Shown here piece after piece: positions 25,911 to 34,459 of a DNA stretch of 64,000 bases. How positions within the stretch are numbered: position 1 is the stretch's first letter; every line of letters begins with the position of its first letter. Both the position numbers and the translations under genes were made by a program. Source of the DNA: Lacunisphaera sp. (GTDB lineage: Bacteria > Verrucomicrobiota > Verrucomicrobiia > Opitutales > Opitutaceae); NCBI GenBank assembly GCA_029945445.1, contig JAQSCO010000045.1, forward strand, positions 115,092-179,091. The letters run 5' to 3'. The notes under the pieces were generated by a model that was given only the letters and a program-made list of their open reading frames with translations, was not told where the DNA came from and did not search any database.

Positions 25911-28148
25911 TCAGCGGGCGCGCCGCGCCTTCCGCGCGCGCTTGAACACCCCGCGCGGCTCCGGCCACGTCTCGCGCCGGCCGTAGCGCAGCCGCTGCAG
26001 GTCGGGCACGACCTCCCGGTCTGCTGCGCTCTGTAGCCTGTCCTCTGCTGGCTTCCGCAATCGCGTCAGCCAATGCCCTGCCGTGCGGCGCACCGGGTCG
26101 AACTCCTGCGGCCGGCGCCAGCCTTGCCAGCGCCACCAGCCCCAATGCCCCAGCCGCACCAGCGCCCAGCCGGCGGCGGCGACGGCCGCAGCCAGGGCCG
26201 CGAAACGCACCACGCGCCTGGCATCCCACGGCCGCAGGAACCATTCCTTGAGCCGCTTGGTGAACTCCTCGAAGCGCACCCGCAGCGACGAGCCCGAGTC
26301 GAGCGTGAAGGTCTTCACCGACTCGATGATCTGCACCTGCGTGCGCGAGTCGAAGCTCACGATGCGCCGATACCAGATGACGCGCAGGCTGTCGAAGCGC
26401 GCGGTCCAGCTGCTGTCCTGCACCTGGTTCAGCGTCCGTTCCGCGTTCGTGCTGGTGGCGGTGAGCGCGCCGGGCGTCGGGTCGACCCGCTGCCAGGCGG
26501 ACTTGCCGTCGAAGATCTCCGCCCAGGCGTGCGCGTCGGAATTCTTCACCATGAAGTAATTTTCAAAGCCGTTCAGCACGCCGCCGTGGAAACCGGCGAC
26601 GACCCGCGCCGGGTGGCCGGCCGCCCGCGCCAGCACCGTCAGGCCGGCCGCGAAATACTCGCAGAAGCCCGGCTGGTTGGAATCCAGCCAGCGCACGATG
26701 TCGTCCTTCCCCTCCCCGGCCGGCAGCTTCACCGACAGCGCGTAGGCGTGGCGCTCCTGCAGCCACGCCGTCGCCCGGCGCGCGAACTCGCCGGCGGGCA
26801 GCTCGGCGCCGCCGGTGATCTCGCGGACCACGCGCGCGAGCACCGCGTCATTCGCCGCCCCCTGCGGCCCGCGCAGCGTGAGCAAGGGGTCGGGCACGTA
26901 GCCGTCGGCCCGGGACTTCGGCTCCGGATTCTCGCGGGCATGCTTGAGCCGCGCGACAAAGCCATTGTCCTTCACGAGGGGCGTGAGCTCCACATCCTCG
27001 AGCTGGTAGGCCGTCATCGTCATCGACTCCGTGCGGAACGCCGCGAGCCGGGCCGTCGCGCTGGTTTGCAGCGGCATGAACTCCCGCAGCCGCAGGACGC
27101 CATAGCTGCCCGGCAGCGGCAGGAAACGACTGACCCCGGGTTCGATATAAAACGTCCACACGCCGCCCACCGGGTTGAGGATCCGGCCGGCGCCCGCCGC
27201 CCGCGACCGCTGCGTCACGAACTGGTTGTGCAGGAGCTCACCCTTCAGGCCGGCGGAAACCCGGAAGCCGTCAGGCGTGTATTCGTCCAGTGCCACGAGC
27301 CGCCAGTACGGCGACTCGCGCAGGCCGCGCGAGTCCGTCAGGTCCACGCGCATGGCGACGCTCTCGTCGCGGATGAGTTCGCTCACGTCCCCGAAGCGCA
27401 CCGAGTCGGTGAAGCCGGTGCGGCTCTTCCGCGTGATGTATTTGTCGAGGAAGAAGCCGGTCGCCACCTCGAAGCGCGGGATGACCATGAACAGCAGCGC
27501 GGAGAAGCCGATCACCAGCACGAACAGGCCGCCCGCAAAGCCCATCAGGCGCCAGTCGGCCACCTGCCGCAGCCGGACGAAGAGCCGGCGCGAGCTGCCG
27601 CGCGCCCACGGCGGGCACTGGCTCATTTCCTGGTAGGTCAGCGCGATGGCCGTGCGCTCCGTCATGTCGATGAGCGTGATGACAAACAGGAACCCCAGCG
27701 CGCCCGCCGTGAAGCCCAGCAGGAGGAAGGCGAAGCCGAGCGACACCGTCAGCACGCCCGCGACGACGATCAGGAACAGGCCGAGCACGATGAGCTGCAG
27801 GTCCTCGCGTTTGCGCCGGTAGGACACGGTGCGGTAGAGCACGAGCAGGATGCCCAGCCGGATGAGCGCCGGCAAGGTATCGGGGCTGGTATAAAGATCC
27901 GCCGCAAAGATCGCGATGATCGCGGGCACCGCGAGCCGCCAGATGATGGGCGGCACGCGCGACGGCAATTGGGGCCAGACCAGGGCGGCGAGGATGGCCG
28001 ACCCCGCGATGGCGACCAGCGAGAGCGCCTCGACATCGAGGAAGAACACCGTCCACAACGACACGAGCGCCATGGCGCCGCCGAGCAGCCACTTCAGGCG
28101 CCGGAGCTCGTCGAGGCTAAGCTGTGGCTGTCTGGTGCCCGTCGACAT
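25911..28148 (-). CDS. TgpA-like transglutaminase, membrane protein
   Basis: About 745 residues from ATG 28148. Residues 20-190 carry a cluster of membrane helices (DUF3488-type). A periplasmic region follows with a transglutaminase-like core at about 470-580: GFCEYFAAGLTVLARAAGHP with the nucleophile Cys, SDAHAWAEIFDG with His and WQRVDPTPG with Asp, so the triad is complete. A last membrane helix lies near 650, then a basic cytoplasmic tail. TgpA of Pseudomonas is an essential protein of the same layout. It is the third gene of moxR-DUF58-tgpA; its start lies 32 bases inside the DUF58 gene. Confidence 0.88.
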   Translation of the reverse strand: MSTGTRQPQLSLDELRRLKWLLGGAMALVSLWTVFFLDVEALSLVAIAGSAILAALVWPQLPSRVPPIIWRLAVPAIIAIFAADLYTSPDTLPALIRLGILLVLYRTVSYRRKREDLQLIVLGLFLIVVAGVLTVSLGFAFLLLGFTAGALGFLFVITLIDMTERTAIALTYQEMSQCPPWARGSSRRLFVRLRQVADWRLMGFAGGLFVLVIGFSALLFMVIPRFEVATGFFLDKYITRKSRTGFTDSVRFGDVSELIRDESVAMRVDLTDSRGLRESPYWRLVALDEYTPDGFRVSAGLKGELLHNQFVTQRSRAAGAGRILNPVGGVWTFYIEPGVSRFLPLPGSYGVLRLREFMPLQTSATARLAAFRTESMTMTAYQLEDVELTPLVKDNGFVARLKHARENPEPKSRADGYVPDPLLTLRGPQGAANDAVLARVVREITGGAELPAGEFARRATAWLQERHAYALSVKLPAGEGKDDIVRWLDSNQPGFCEYFAAGLTVLARAAGHPARVVAGFHGGVLNGFENYFMVKNSDAHAWAEIFDGKSAWQRVDPTPGALTATSTNAERTLNQVQDSSWTARFDSLRVIWYRRIVSFDSRTQVQIIESVKTFTLDSGSSLRVRFEEFTKRLKEWFLRPWDARRVVRFAALAAAVAAAGWALVRLGHWGWWRWQGWRRPQEFDPVRRTAGHWLTRLRKPAEDRLQSAADREVVPDLQRLRYGRRETWPEPRGVFKRARKARRAR

Positions 28149-29358
28149 AGGCGGCGACGCCCCGCGCTCCTTCGGGCACGAATGTGATGGTGTTCTTGCT
28201 GGCGGGGGGCGGGGTGCCCCCAACCCGCGGGAAGGATGGGGGCACCCCGCCTCCCTCCCCCACCGGCTCCAGCAGGGCCAGCTCGTCGAGGAAGGCCTCG
28301 ACGTCGCGCAGGCGGCGGGTGTCGATCAACGGTCCGCCGTTCACGGACACGCCGCGCAGCCGGCCGGCCGCATAAAGGTCCTCGGCCATCGTGCCGGCAA
28401 AACTGCACAGCAGCTCGAATTGCCCGGGCCGCGTCCACACGCCGGCGGGCGTGTCGAGCCGCAGCAGGTAGCCGTCGTGGCTCTCGGCCGCGAACTGCCG
28501 CAGCATGAGCTGCCCCAGCCGCGCGCTGGCCTTCCAGTGGATCAGGCGGTGCGAGTCGCCGCGCTCGTATTTGCGCAGCGCGAGCAGGTCGTCGCCGGTG
28601 CCGGCGCGGGCGGTGCGCCGGCCGGAGGAGCCCGCGGGCGCGGCCACCGCGCCCGTCCAAGTGTATGCCACCTGCGCGGGCCAGACGAGCACCGGGTGCC
28701 GCAGGGCCACGCCAATGTTTTTCTTCAGGAAGCCAAACGGAAACAGCGAGCCCACGGCGCTCAGCTCGACGACGGCCGCGCCGCGCTGGGTGGGCTTCAC
28801 GCCCCACTCCAGGGTGGTCTCGCCCTGCGCCTCCAGCCGCTCACGCATGAACACGCGGCCGCGCGTCACGAGCTTGTCGATCGCGGCCAGGATCTCGCGC
28901 ACCTTCATGGCCTCCGCGGGCTTGTCGCCCGCGGGGGGGCGGCGCGGCTGCGTCATGAGCTCGAACCACAGCCCGTAGCTCGGGAGCCACTGCTTGCGGT
29001 TCTGCACCTCGACGGCGACGAGGGTCTCGTGCCCGGCGCGCCACGGGCCCGGCGGGCGGATGCGCCAGCACACGCCCATGAAGTTGAACCACGAGAGCAG
29101 GCCGCTGAGCAGCAGGCAGGCGAGCAGCAGCGAGAGCGTGATGAACAGGATGTTGCTCGCGGTGTTGTAGGCCGCCGTGCCGATGCCCATCGCAAGCATC
29201 ATCAGGAACAGGCCCGGCACCGTGGGCGAGATGCGGTGGCGCTTCGGCGGGAACACCAGCGACCAGAGCAGCGCGTGCCAGCTGAACAAGCGGTTCTTGC
29301 GGTCCTTGGCGCCGGGGCCGGACCAGTCGGCGCTCGCCACTGCGACGGAGGCAGACAT
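28117..29358 (-). CDS. DUF58 protein
   Basis: A 413-residue protein. Two adjacent membrane helices (about 47-90) are followed by the DUF58 core with its signature GDDLLALRKYERGDSHRLIH and WKASARLGQLMLRQF. DUF58 proteins share operons with MoxR ATPases and are thought to act in their chaperone-like or metal-centre pathway; no enzyme activity is proven. Residues near 370-385 (GGGVPPSFPRVGGTPPPA) are encoded by a palindromic repeat lying in frame, so this stretch is a probable late insertion. The moxR gene is seven bases upstream. Confidence 0.88.
   Translation of the reverse strand: MSASVAVASADWSGPGAKDRKNRLFSWHALLWSLVFPPKRHRISPTVPGLFLMMLAMGIGTAAYNTASNILFITLSLLLACLLLSGLLSWFNFMGVCWRIRPPGPWRAGHETLVAVEVQNRKQWLPSYGLWFELMTQPRRPPAGDKPAEAMKVREILAAIDKLVTRGRVFMRERLEAQGETTLEWGVKPTQRGAAVVELSAVGSLFPFGFLKKNIGVALRHPVLVWPAQVAYTWTGAVAAPAGSSGRRTARAGTGDDLLALRKYERGDSHRLIHWKASARLGQLMLRQFAAESHDGYLLRLDTPAGVWTRPGQFELLCSFAGTMAEDLYAAGRLRGVSVNGGPLIDTRRLRDVEAFLDELALLEPVGEGGGVPPSFPRVGGTPPPASKNTITFVPEGARGVAAYVDGHQTATA
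28203..28254. repeat. REP-like palindrome inside the DUF58 coding sequence, family F
   Basis: GGGGGGCGGGGTGCCCCC at the left and ATGGGGGCACCCCGCC at the right are inverse copies around a 14-base centre. The repeat is translated in frame near the end of the DUF58 gene. Confidence 0.7.
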
Positions 29359-29364
29359 GGGGGG

Positions 29365-30336
29365 TTACTCCGGCACCGGCACGGCCCCGATGATGCGGCG
29401 CAACGCGGCCAGCACCGTGCGGCGCTCCTCCAGCGCGTCCGAGGTTTGCCGGCCGAGCGAGAGGCGGTGGGCCAGCACGGCGCCGGCCATCAGCTGCACG
29501 TCCTCGGGAATGACAAAGTCGCGGCCGAGCATCAGCGCGCGGGCCTGCGCGGCGACGCGCAGCGCGAGTCCGCCGCGCACGCTCACGCCGGCCTTGAACT
29601 CGGCCTCGGTCCGCGTGGCGGTGATGATTTTCAGGATGTAATCGAGCACGGTGTCCTCGACGAAGACCTTGCCGACGAGCGCCTGCATTTTCAGCACCTC
29701 GGAGCGGGTGACAACGGGGTTGAGCGCGATGGCGTCGTAGCCCGTGCGGGGTGAGCGCAGGATTTCCATTTCATCGCCGGGCTGCGGATAGCCCATCTGC
29801 AGCCGCATGAGGAAGCGGTCCATCTGGCTCTCCGGCAGCGGGAATGTGCCCTCGTAGTCCACGGGATTCTGCGTGGCCACGACCATGAACGGCGCGCCCA
29901 CCGCGTGCGCCTCGCCGTCCACTGTCACCTTGCTGCGGTCCATGACCTCGAGCAGCGCCGACTGCGTCTTGGGCGTCGCGCGGTTGATCTCGTCGGCCAG
30001 CACGACGCTGGCGAAGACCGGGCCGGGCTTGAAGACAAACTCCTTCACCGTCTCGTCGTAAATGGAAACGCCCGTCACGTCCGTCGGCAGCAGGTCGCTG
30101 GTGAACTGGATGCGCGAGAAGGCGCAGTCCATCGAGCGGGCGAGCGAGTAGGCCAGCGTGGTCTTGCCGACGCCCGGCAGGTCCTCGATCAGCAGGTGAC
30201 CGCCGGCGAGCAGGCAGACCAGCGTCTGCTCGATGACGTCGTCCTTGCCCTTGATGGTGACGCGCATGTTCGCCTTGAGGCGCTCAAGGGCGGCGCGCGT
30301 GGTCGCGACTTCGGCGGCGGGGGCAAAATCACTCAT
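29365..30336 (-). CDS. MoxR-family AAA+ ATPase
   Basis: A 323-residue protein with Walker [15 protein letters not shown] (near 54), Walker [21 protein letters not shown] (near 110), sensor 1 [20 protein letters not shown] and the MoxR lid region with [20 protein letters not shown]. MoxR ATPases remodel or load partner proteins, typically those encoded in the same operon (DUF58 and transglutaminase here). The gene begins the unit at 30336; a divergent lipoprotein-like gene starts about 100 bases away. Confidence 0.95.
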   Translation of the reverse strand: MSDFAPAAEVATTRAALERLKANMRVTIKGKDDVIEQTLVCLLAGGHLLIEDLPGVGKTTLAYSLARSMDCAFSRIQFTSDLLPTDVTGVSIYDETVKEFVFKPGPVFASVVLADEINRATPKTQSALLEVMDRSKVTVDGEAHAVGAPFMVVATQNPVDYEGTFPLPESQMDRFLMRLQMGYPQPGDEMEILRSPRTGYDAIALNPVVTRSEVLKMQALVGKVFVEDTVLDYILKIITATRTEAEFKAGVSVRGGLALRVAAQARALMLGRDFVIPEDVQLMAGAVLAHRLSLGRQTSDALEERRTVLAALRRIIGAVPVPE

Positions 30337-30432
30337 GGGTTTTCAGCGTATGAATACGCCCCGGCGGCGCAAACGGATTCACCCGGCGCGATTGCGGTTT
30401 ACGCCTCGCGACCATTGGCGAATATTCCCGGC

Positions 30433-31200
30433 ATGTCCCTGCCCACCAGCGGAAACCTGCCCGGCTTCGCTTTGCTGGCGGCCCTGTCCGCCGCAGCCCT
30501 GGGCGGAGGCGGATGCGCCACCGGCGGGCCGAACCATGTCTACTTCACCTCGCACGGCAGCCCGGCCGTGCATGATCTCGGGCCGCCGCCGGCCCAAGTC
30601 GACCGTGCCGTCGCGCCGGACGAGCTGGTGGAGGGCCTCGCCTACGACTTCAACACCGACCATCTCTTCCTGCGCATCGCGCCCGCGCAGGTCATCCGCG
30701 TCATCGAGCGGCCGTCGGGGAAAATCCTGCGCGAGATGCCGCTGCCGGTTGGGCTGCAAACGACCCGACCGGCGGACCTGGCCATCCGCCCGGGCGACCG
30801 TCATCTCTTTGCGGTCCATCCGGACGGACGCTCGATTGTCGAGCTGACACTGTTCGGCGATTTCGTGCGCCGCATCGAACTCCGCGGACCGGCCGAACCG
30901 GTCAGCGGACTCACCTACGACCAGAAAAACCACCGCCTCCTTGTCCTCACGGCCACCTCCCCGGCCCGCGTGGGCACCGTCGCCCCCGACGGGTTTGTCA
31001 TATATTATATGACAATCGAATCCGCCGTTGACCCGGTCTCGCTCGGCTACGATTCCGCTGCCGGACACGTCTACGTGCCGCTGGCAGATGGAAAGAACCT
31101 GGGCGAATTTGACGCGGAGGGAAAACTCCTGGCCACCATCCCCAGCGGCCCGGTCACCGCGGTCGACGCCGGCCCGCGTTCCTTCGTGCGGATTTTCTGA
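30433..31200 (+). CDS. Probable lipoprotein with beta-propeller-like repeats
   Basis: A 255-residue protein from ATG 30433. The first 28 residues look like a lipoprotein signal (FALLAALSAAALGGGGC, Cys28), although the lipobox GGGC is weak. The remainder has repeating patterns of the NHL/YncE kind: LAYDFNTDHLFLRIAP, LAIRPGDRHLFAVHPDG, LTYDQKNHRLLVLTATS and LGYDSAAGHVYVPLADG, each about 45-50 residues apart. Such propellers bind ligands or partners; no activity can be assigned. A family E palindrome follows the gene. Confidence 0.7.
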   Translation: MSLPTSGNLPGFALLAALSAAALGGGGCATGGPNHVYFTSHGSPAVHDLGPPPAQVDRAVAPDELVEGLAYDFNTDHLFLRIAPAQVIRVIERPSGKILREMPLPVGLQTTRPADLAIRPGDRHLFAVHPDGRSIVELTLFGDFVRRIELRGPAEPVSGLTYDQKNHRLLVLTATSPARVGTVAPDGFVIYYMTIESAVDPVSLGYDSAAGHVYVPLADGKNLGEFDAEGKLLATIPSGPVTAVDAGPRSFVRIF

Positions 31201-31223
31201 ACGCGGCTTACGCAGTTGAGGTG

Positions 31224-31294
31224 GGTGGAACCGGGCCTCTGGACCGGTTTTCCCCGCGTGGATCCAACAACCCGTCCGGAGGCCGGGTTCCACC
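31224..31294. repeat. REPIN-like palindrome, family E copy 2
   Basis: Inverted halves. Left hairpin AACCGG, loop GCCTCTGGA, CCGGTT; right hairpin AACCCG, loop TCCGGAGGC, CGGGTT. The outer ends are GGTGGAAC and GTTCCACC. Confidence 0.8.
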
Positions 31295-31405
31295 ATTTGG
31301 TGCGCGCCTTTTAGCGGAGACTGGTGCCTCTACTGCATGATCCCGGCTGAGCGCGGCATCTTTGCCGTTGAGCTGCGGGCGGGTTGCGCCTTTCTGAATT
31401 GCGCC

Positions 31406-32374
31406 ATGCCGCTGATCGACAAACCCCTCGCCGAGCTCAAGCAATACCAGGGCCTGAATCCCCGCCCCGCCGATTTCGACGCCTACTGGGACGCCGCCCT
31501 GCGCGAGCTCGACGCCACCGACCCGTCGCCCGAGCTCGTGCCGTCCAAGGAAATCGCCCCGCAGCACAGCGAGGCGTTCGACCTGTGGTTCACCGGCGTG
31601 GGCGGCGCGCGGATCTACGCGAAGTATGTCCGCCCGAGGAAATCCGCCGGGCGCCACCCCGCGGTGCTGCAATTCCACGGCTACACCGGGCACGGCGGTG
31701 ATTTCGCCAGCCGGCTCGCGTGGTCGGGCGAGGGCTTTTGCGTGGCCGCGCTCGATTGCCGCGGCCAGGGCGGCCGCTCCGAGGACAACGGCTCCGTGCA
31801 GGGCACGACCAACCGCGGCCACATCATCCGCGGGCTCGACGACCCCGATCCGCGCCAGCTGTATTTCCGTCAGGTCTTCCTCGATACCGCGCAGCTCGCG
31901 CGCGTCGTGATGGGCTTTCCCGAGGTGGACGCCGCGCGCGTCGGCGCCATGGGCCTGTCGCAGGGCGGCGCGCTCACCCTCGCCTGCGCCGCGCTCGAGC
32001 CGCGCCTCAAGCGCGCCGCGCCGGTCTTCCCGTTCCTCTGCGACTACCAGCGCGTCTGGGAGATGGACCTCGCGAAGGACGCCTACGAGGAACTGCGCAT
32101 CTGGTTCCGCCACTTCGACCCGCAGCACCGGCGCGAGCGCGAGGTGTTCACCAAGCTCGGCTACATCGACTGCCAGCACCTGGCCCCGCGCATCAAGGCC
32201 GAGGTGCTCATGTTCACCGGCCTGATGGACGCGATCTGCCCGCCGTCCTCGCAATTCGCCGCCTACAACAAGATCACCGCGCCAAAGGACATGGTGATCT
32301 ACCCGGACTACGGCCACGAGGCCTACCTGCCCGGCGAGAGCGACCGCACCTTCAATTTCCTGCGCGGGCTCTGA
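31406..32374 (+). CDS. Acetyl xylan esterase / cephalosporin-C deacetylase family (CE7)
   Basis: A 322-residue alpha/beta hydrolase from ATG 31406, the usual length for CE7. Motifs: HPAVLQFHGYTGHGGDF oxyanion region, CRGQGGRSEDNG typical of the family, nucleophile GLSQGGALTL (Ser near 181), LMDAICPPSSQ with the acid and YGHEAYLP with the His. CE7 enzymes remove acetyl groups from xylo-oligosaccharides and related esters, which suits a polysaccharide degrader. There is no signal peptide, so it acts in the cytoplasm on imported oligosaccharides. The frame is open upstream to 31337 but the conserved start is MPLIDKPLAEL. Confidence 0.9.
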   Translation: MPLIDKPLAELKQYQGLNPRPADFDAYWDAALRELDATDPSPELVPSKEIAPQHSEAFDLWFTGVGGARIYAKYVRPRKSAGRHPAVLQFHGYTGHGGDFASRLAWSGEGFCVAALDCRGQGGRSEDNGSVQGTTNRGHIIRGLDDPDPRQLYFRQVFLDTAQLARVVMGFPEVDAARVGAMGLSQGGALTLACAALEPRLKRAAPVFPFLCDYQRVWEMDLAKDAYEELRIWFRHFDPQHRREREVFTKLGYIDCQHLAPRIKAEVLMFTGLMDAICPPSSQFAAYNKITAPKDMVIYPDYGHEAYLPGESDRTFNFLRGL

Positions 32375-32388
32375 GCGACTTGCCTCCG

Positions 32389-32419
32389 GGGAGGGCTCAG
32401 CTCCCGCTGGGCCTTCCAG
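32389..32419. repeat. REP-like hairpin, family A copy 4
   Basis: GGGGAGGGCTCAGCTCCCGC followed by TGGGCCTTCCAG. The hairpin GGCTCAGC/GCTGGGCC has one G-T pair. It sits between two convergent genes. Confidence 0.55.
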
Positions 32420-32428
32420 CAACGCCCC

Positions 32429-32725
32429 TCACTTCACCCAGCTCAGCGCCTGAATTTTTTTCGCGAGCGTCACGTCCTTCGCCGTGACCTTGCCGCCGGC
32501 GTCGTGCGTGTTCAGCCGGATGGCGACGCGGTTGTAGACATTGGTCCAGTCGGGATGATGGTCCATCGCCTCGGCCTCGAAGCCCACGCGCACCATGAAC
32601 GAGAGCGCCTCCTTGAAACTGCCGAACTTGAATTCCTTCGCGAGCGCGTCGCGCTCGAGCTTCCAGCCCGGCAGTGCGGGCAGCGCGGCGGTGATCTCGG
32701 CCGGGGTCAGGGGTTGGCTCGCCAT
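32429..32725 (-). CDS. 4a-hydroxytetrahydrobiopterin dehydratase (pterin carbinolamine dehydratase)
   Basis: A 98-residue protein from ATG 32725. It has the PCD signature: [20 protein letters not shown], then [19 protein letters not shown] and a final [10 protein letters not shown] helix; the HH-PDW and THD residues are the catalytic ones. The enzyme recycles pterin cofactor after aromatic amino-acid hydroxylases, and some relatives serve as coactivators. No hydroxylase is encoded nearby. It is divergent from uppS with only 67 bases between the two starts. Confidence 0.93.
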   Translation of the reverse strand: MASQPLTPAEITAALPALPGWKLERDALAKEFKFGSFKEALSFMVRVGFEAEAMDHHPDWTNVYNRVAIRLNTHDAGGKVTAKDVTLAKKIQALSWVK

Positions 32726-32792
32726 GGGGGAAAGCAACTACGCCCCTTCGCCCTTGTCAAACCCGCCGCCGGCACCCTGAATCTGGCCAAGC

Positions 32793-33536
32793 ATGTCGTC
32801 CCCCGGCCCCGCCAAGATCCCGCAGCACGTCGCCATCATCATGGACGGCAACGGCCGCTGGGCCCAGCAACGCGGCCTGCCCCGCCTCGAGGGTCACCGC
32901 CGGGGCGTTGAGACCGTCCGCACTGTCGTCGACGCGGCGCGCGAGATCGGCATCCGCTACATTACGCTCTACGCGTTCTCCGTCGAGAACTGGAAGCGGC
33001 CCACCGACGAGGTCTCGGGCCTGATGGGCCTGCTCGACTACTTCCTCAAGCGCGAGCTGAACAACCTCATCAAGGAAAAGGTCCGCCTGCACACCATCGG
33101 TCGCACCGACGCGCTGCCGGACAACGTCCAGCGCGAGCTCGCGCGCGTGAAGGACGCCACGAAGCACTTCACCGACTGGAACCTCGTGCTCGCACTGAAC
33201 TACGGCTCGCGCACCGAGATTGCCGACGCCGCGCGCGCCTACGCCGCCGCCGTGGTGGCGGGCACCGAGAAGCTCGCCGACGCCTCCTGGGAGAATTTCA
33301 GCCGTTACCTCTACACCGCGCAGATCCCCGAGCCCGACCTCCTCATCCGCACCTCCGGCGAGCAGCGCGTGAGCAACTTCATGCTGATGCAGTGCGCCTA
33401 CGCGGAGATGGTGTTCACCCCGGTGCTCTGGCCCGACTTCGGCCAGGCCGACCTCCAGGCCGCGGTGGATGAATACGGCAGGCGCGAGCGCCGCTACGGC
33501 CTGACCACCGAGCAAATTAAGTCTGGCGCCAAATAA
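32793..33536 (+). CDS. uppS: Undecaprenyl pyrophosphate synthase
   Basis: A 247-residue cis-prenyltransferase. Motifs: HVAIIMDGNGRWAQQRGLPR with the catalytic Asp, GHRRGVE, YAFSVENWKRP and LLIRTSGEQRVSNFMLMQC. It builds the C55 lipid carrier for peptidoglycan and other envelope polymers. It is the first of uppS-cdsA-dxr-rseP-ispG, a conserved lipid and isoprenoid gene string, with spacers of 23 and 21 bases to the next two. The Glu that binds magnesium is in the usual place near the C-terminus (PDFGQADLQAA region follows). Confidence 0.97.
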   Translation: MSSPGPAKIPQHVAIIMDGNGRWAQQRGLPRLEGHRRGVETVRTVVDAAREIGIRYITLYAFSVENWKRPTDEVSGLMGLLDYFLKRELNNLIKEKVRLHTIGRTDALPDNVQRELARVKDATKHFTDWNLVLALNYGSRTEIADAARAYAAAVVAGTEKLADASWENFSRYLYTAQIPEPDLLIRTSGEQRVSNFMLMQCAYAEMVFTPVLWPDFGQADLQAAVDEYGRRERRYGLTTEQIKSGAK

Positions 33537-33559
33537 CGCCGCCCCGCCTACTCTCCGCC

Positions 33560-34438
33560 GTGCTTTCCCGCATTCTCAGCACCCTCATCCTGTGGACTGT
33601 GCTCCTCGGCAGCCTGTATGTCTTCGGCCCCCACGCCGCCGTCGTGCTGGTCACGCTGCTCGCCGCGCTCACCCTGCGCGAGTTCTACGCGATCACGACG
33701 AAGATGGGTTTCCGCGCCTTCCGCTGGATGGGCCTATTTTTCGGCGTGCTGATGACCGGCGGGACTTACTACCTCGCCTGGTTTACCGAAGGCGCCGAGA
33801 TCATGGGCGCGGTCTCGAACGGCCTGCTGGTGTTCGCCTTCCTCGTGTGCTGCATCCGGGTCCTCGGCGAACGCGATCCCACCAGCCGCATCGAGACCAT
33901 CGCCGCGACCATGGCCGGCCTGTTCTGCGTTCCCCTCCTGCTGCAGTTTCTCCTGCGGCTGCTGCTGCTCCAGGGGGCGGACAACCCGGGTGCCTTTGTC
34001 CTGTGCCCCCCGCTTGATCCCGGCCTGGTGCTCTGCCTCTGGGTCGTCGCCGTGTCCAAGTTTTGCGATGTCGGCGCGCTGCTCGCCGGCCTCGCGTTCG
34101 GCAAACACAAGCTGGCCCCGCAGATCAGCCCGAAGAAAACCTGGGAGGGCGCCGTGGGCGGCGTGCTGGTCTCCGCCGGGGTCGGCGCCGCGATCGCGTA
34201 TTTCGCCGCGGGCCGGCTGCCCGAGATCCTCACGCCCGTGATGGCCGCGCTCATCGCGCTGCCCCTCGCCATCGTCGCCATCATCTCCGACCTGATGGAA
34301 TCGGCCCTGAAGCGCCGCGCCGACGTCAAGGACACCGGCGCGCTCATCCCCGGCATCGGCGGCGCGTTCGACCTGACGGACAGCCTCCTCCTCACGGCGC
34401 CGGTCGCGTATTTCATTTTCTTCTTCTTTGGGGAATAA
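33560..34438 (+). CDS. cdsA: Phosphatidate cytidylyltransferase
   Basis: A 292-residue membrane protein with about eight helices and GTG start at 33560. The C-terminal signature is recognisable: SPKKTWEGAVGG, SDLMESALKRRADVKDTGAL and GIGGAFDLTDSLLLTAP, which carries the CdsA Asp residues. The enzyme makes CDP-diacylglycerol, the precursor of all the phospholipids. Position between uppS and dxr supports the call. Confidence 0.93.
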   Translation: MLSRILSTLILWTVLLGSLYVFGPHAAVVLVTLLAALTLREFYAITTKMGFRAFRWMGLFFGVLMTGGTYYLAWFTEGAEIMGAVSNGLLVFAFLVCCIRVLGERDPTSRIETIAATMAGLFCVPLLLQFLLRLLLLQGADNPGAFVLCPPLDPGLVLCLWVVAVSKFCDVGALLAGLAFGKHKLAPQISPKKTWEGAVGGVLVSAGVGAAIAYFAAGRLPEILTPVMAALIALPLAIVAIISDLMESALKRRADVKDTGALIPGIGGAFDLTDSLLLTAPVAYFIFFFFGE

Positions 34439-34459
34439 CGCGCGCCGCGCGCCTTTGCC

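Noticed and set aside
32754-32784. TTGTCA ... GAATCT promoter for uppS
   Set aside because: Spacer of 19 and a poor -10; not convincing.
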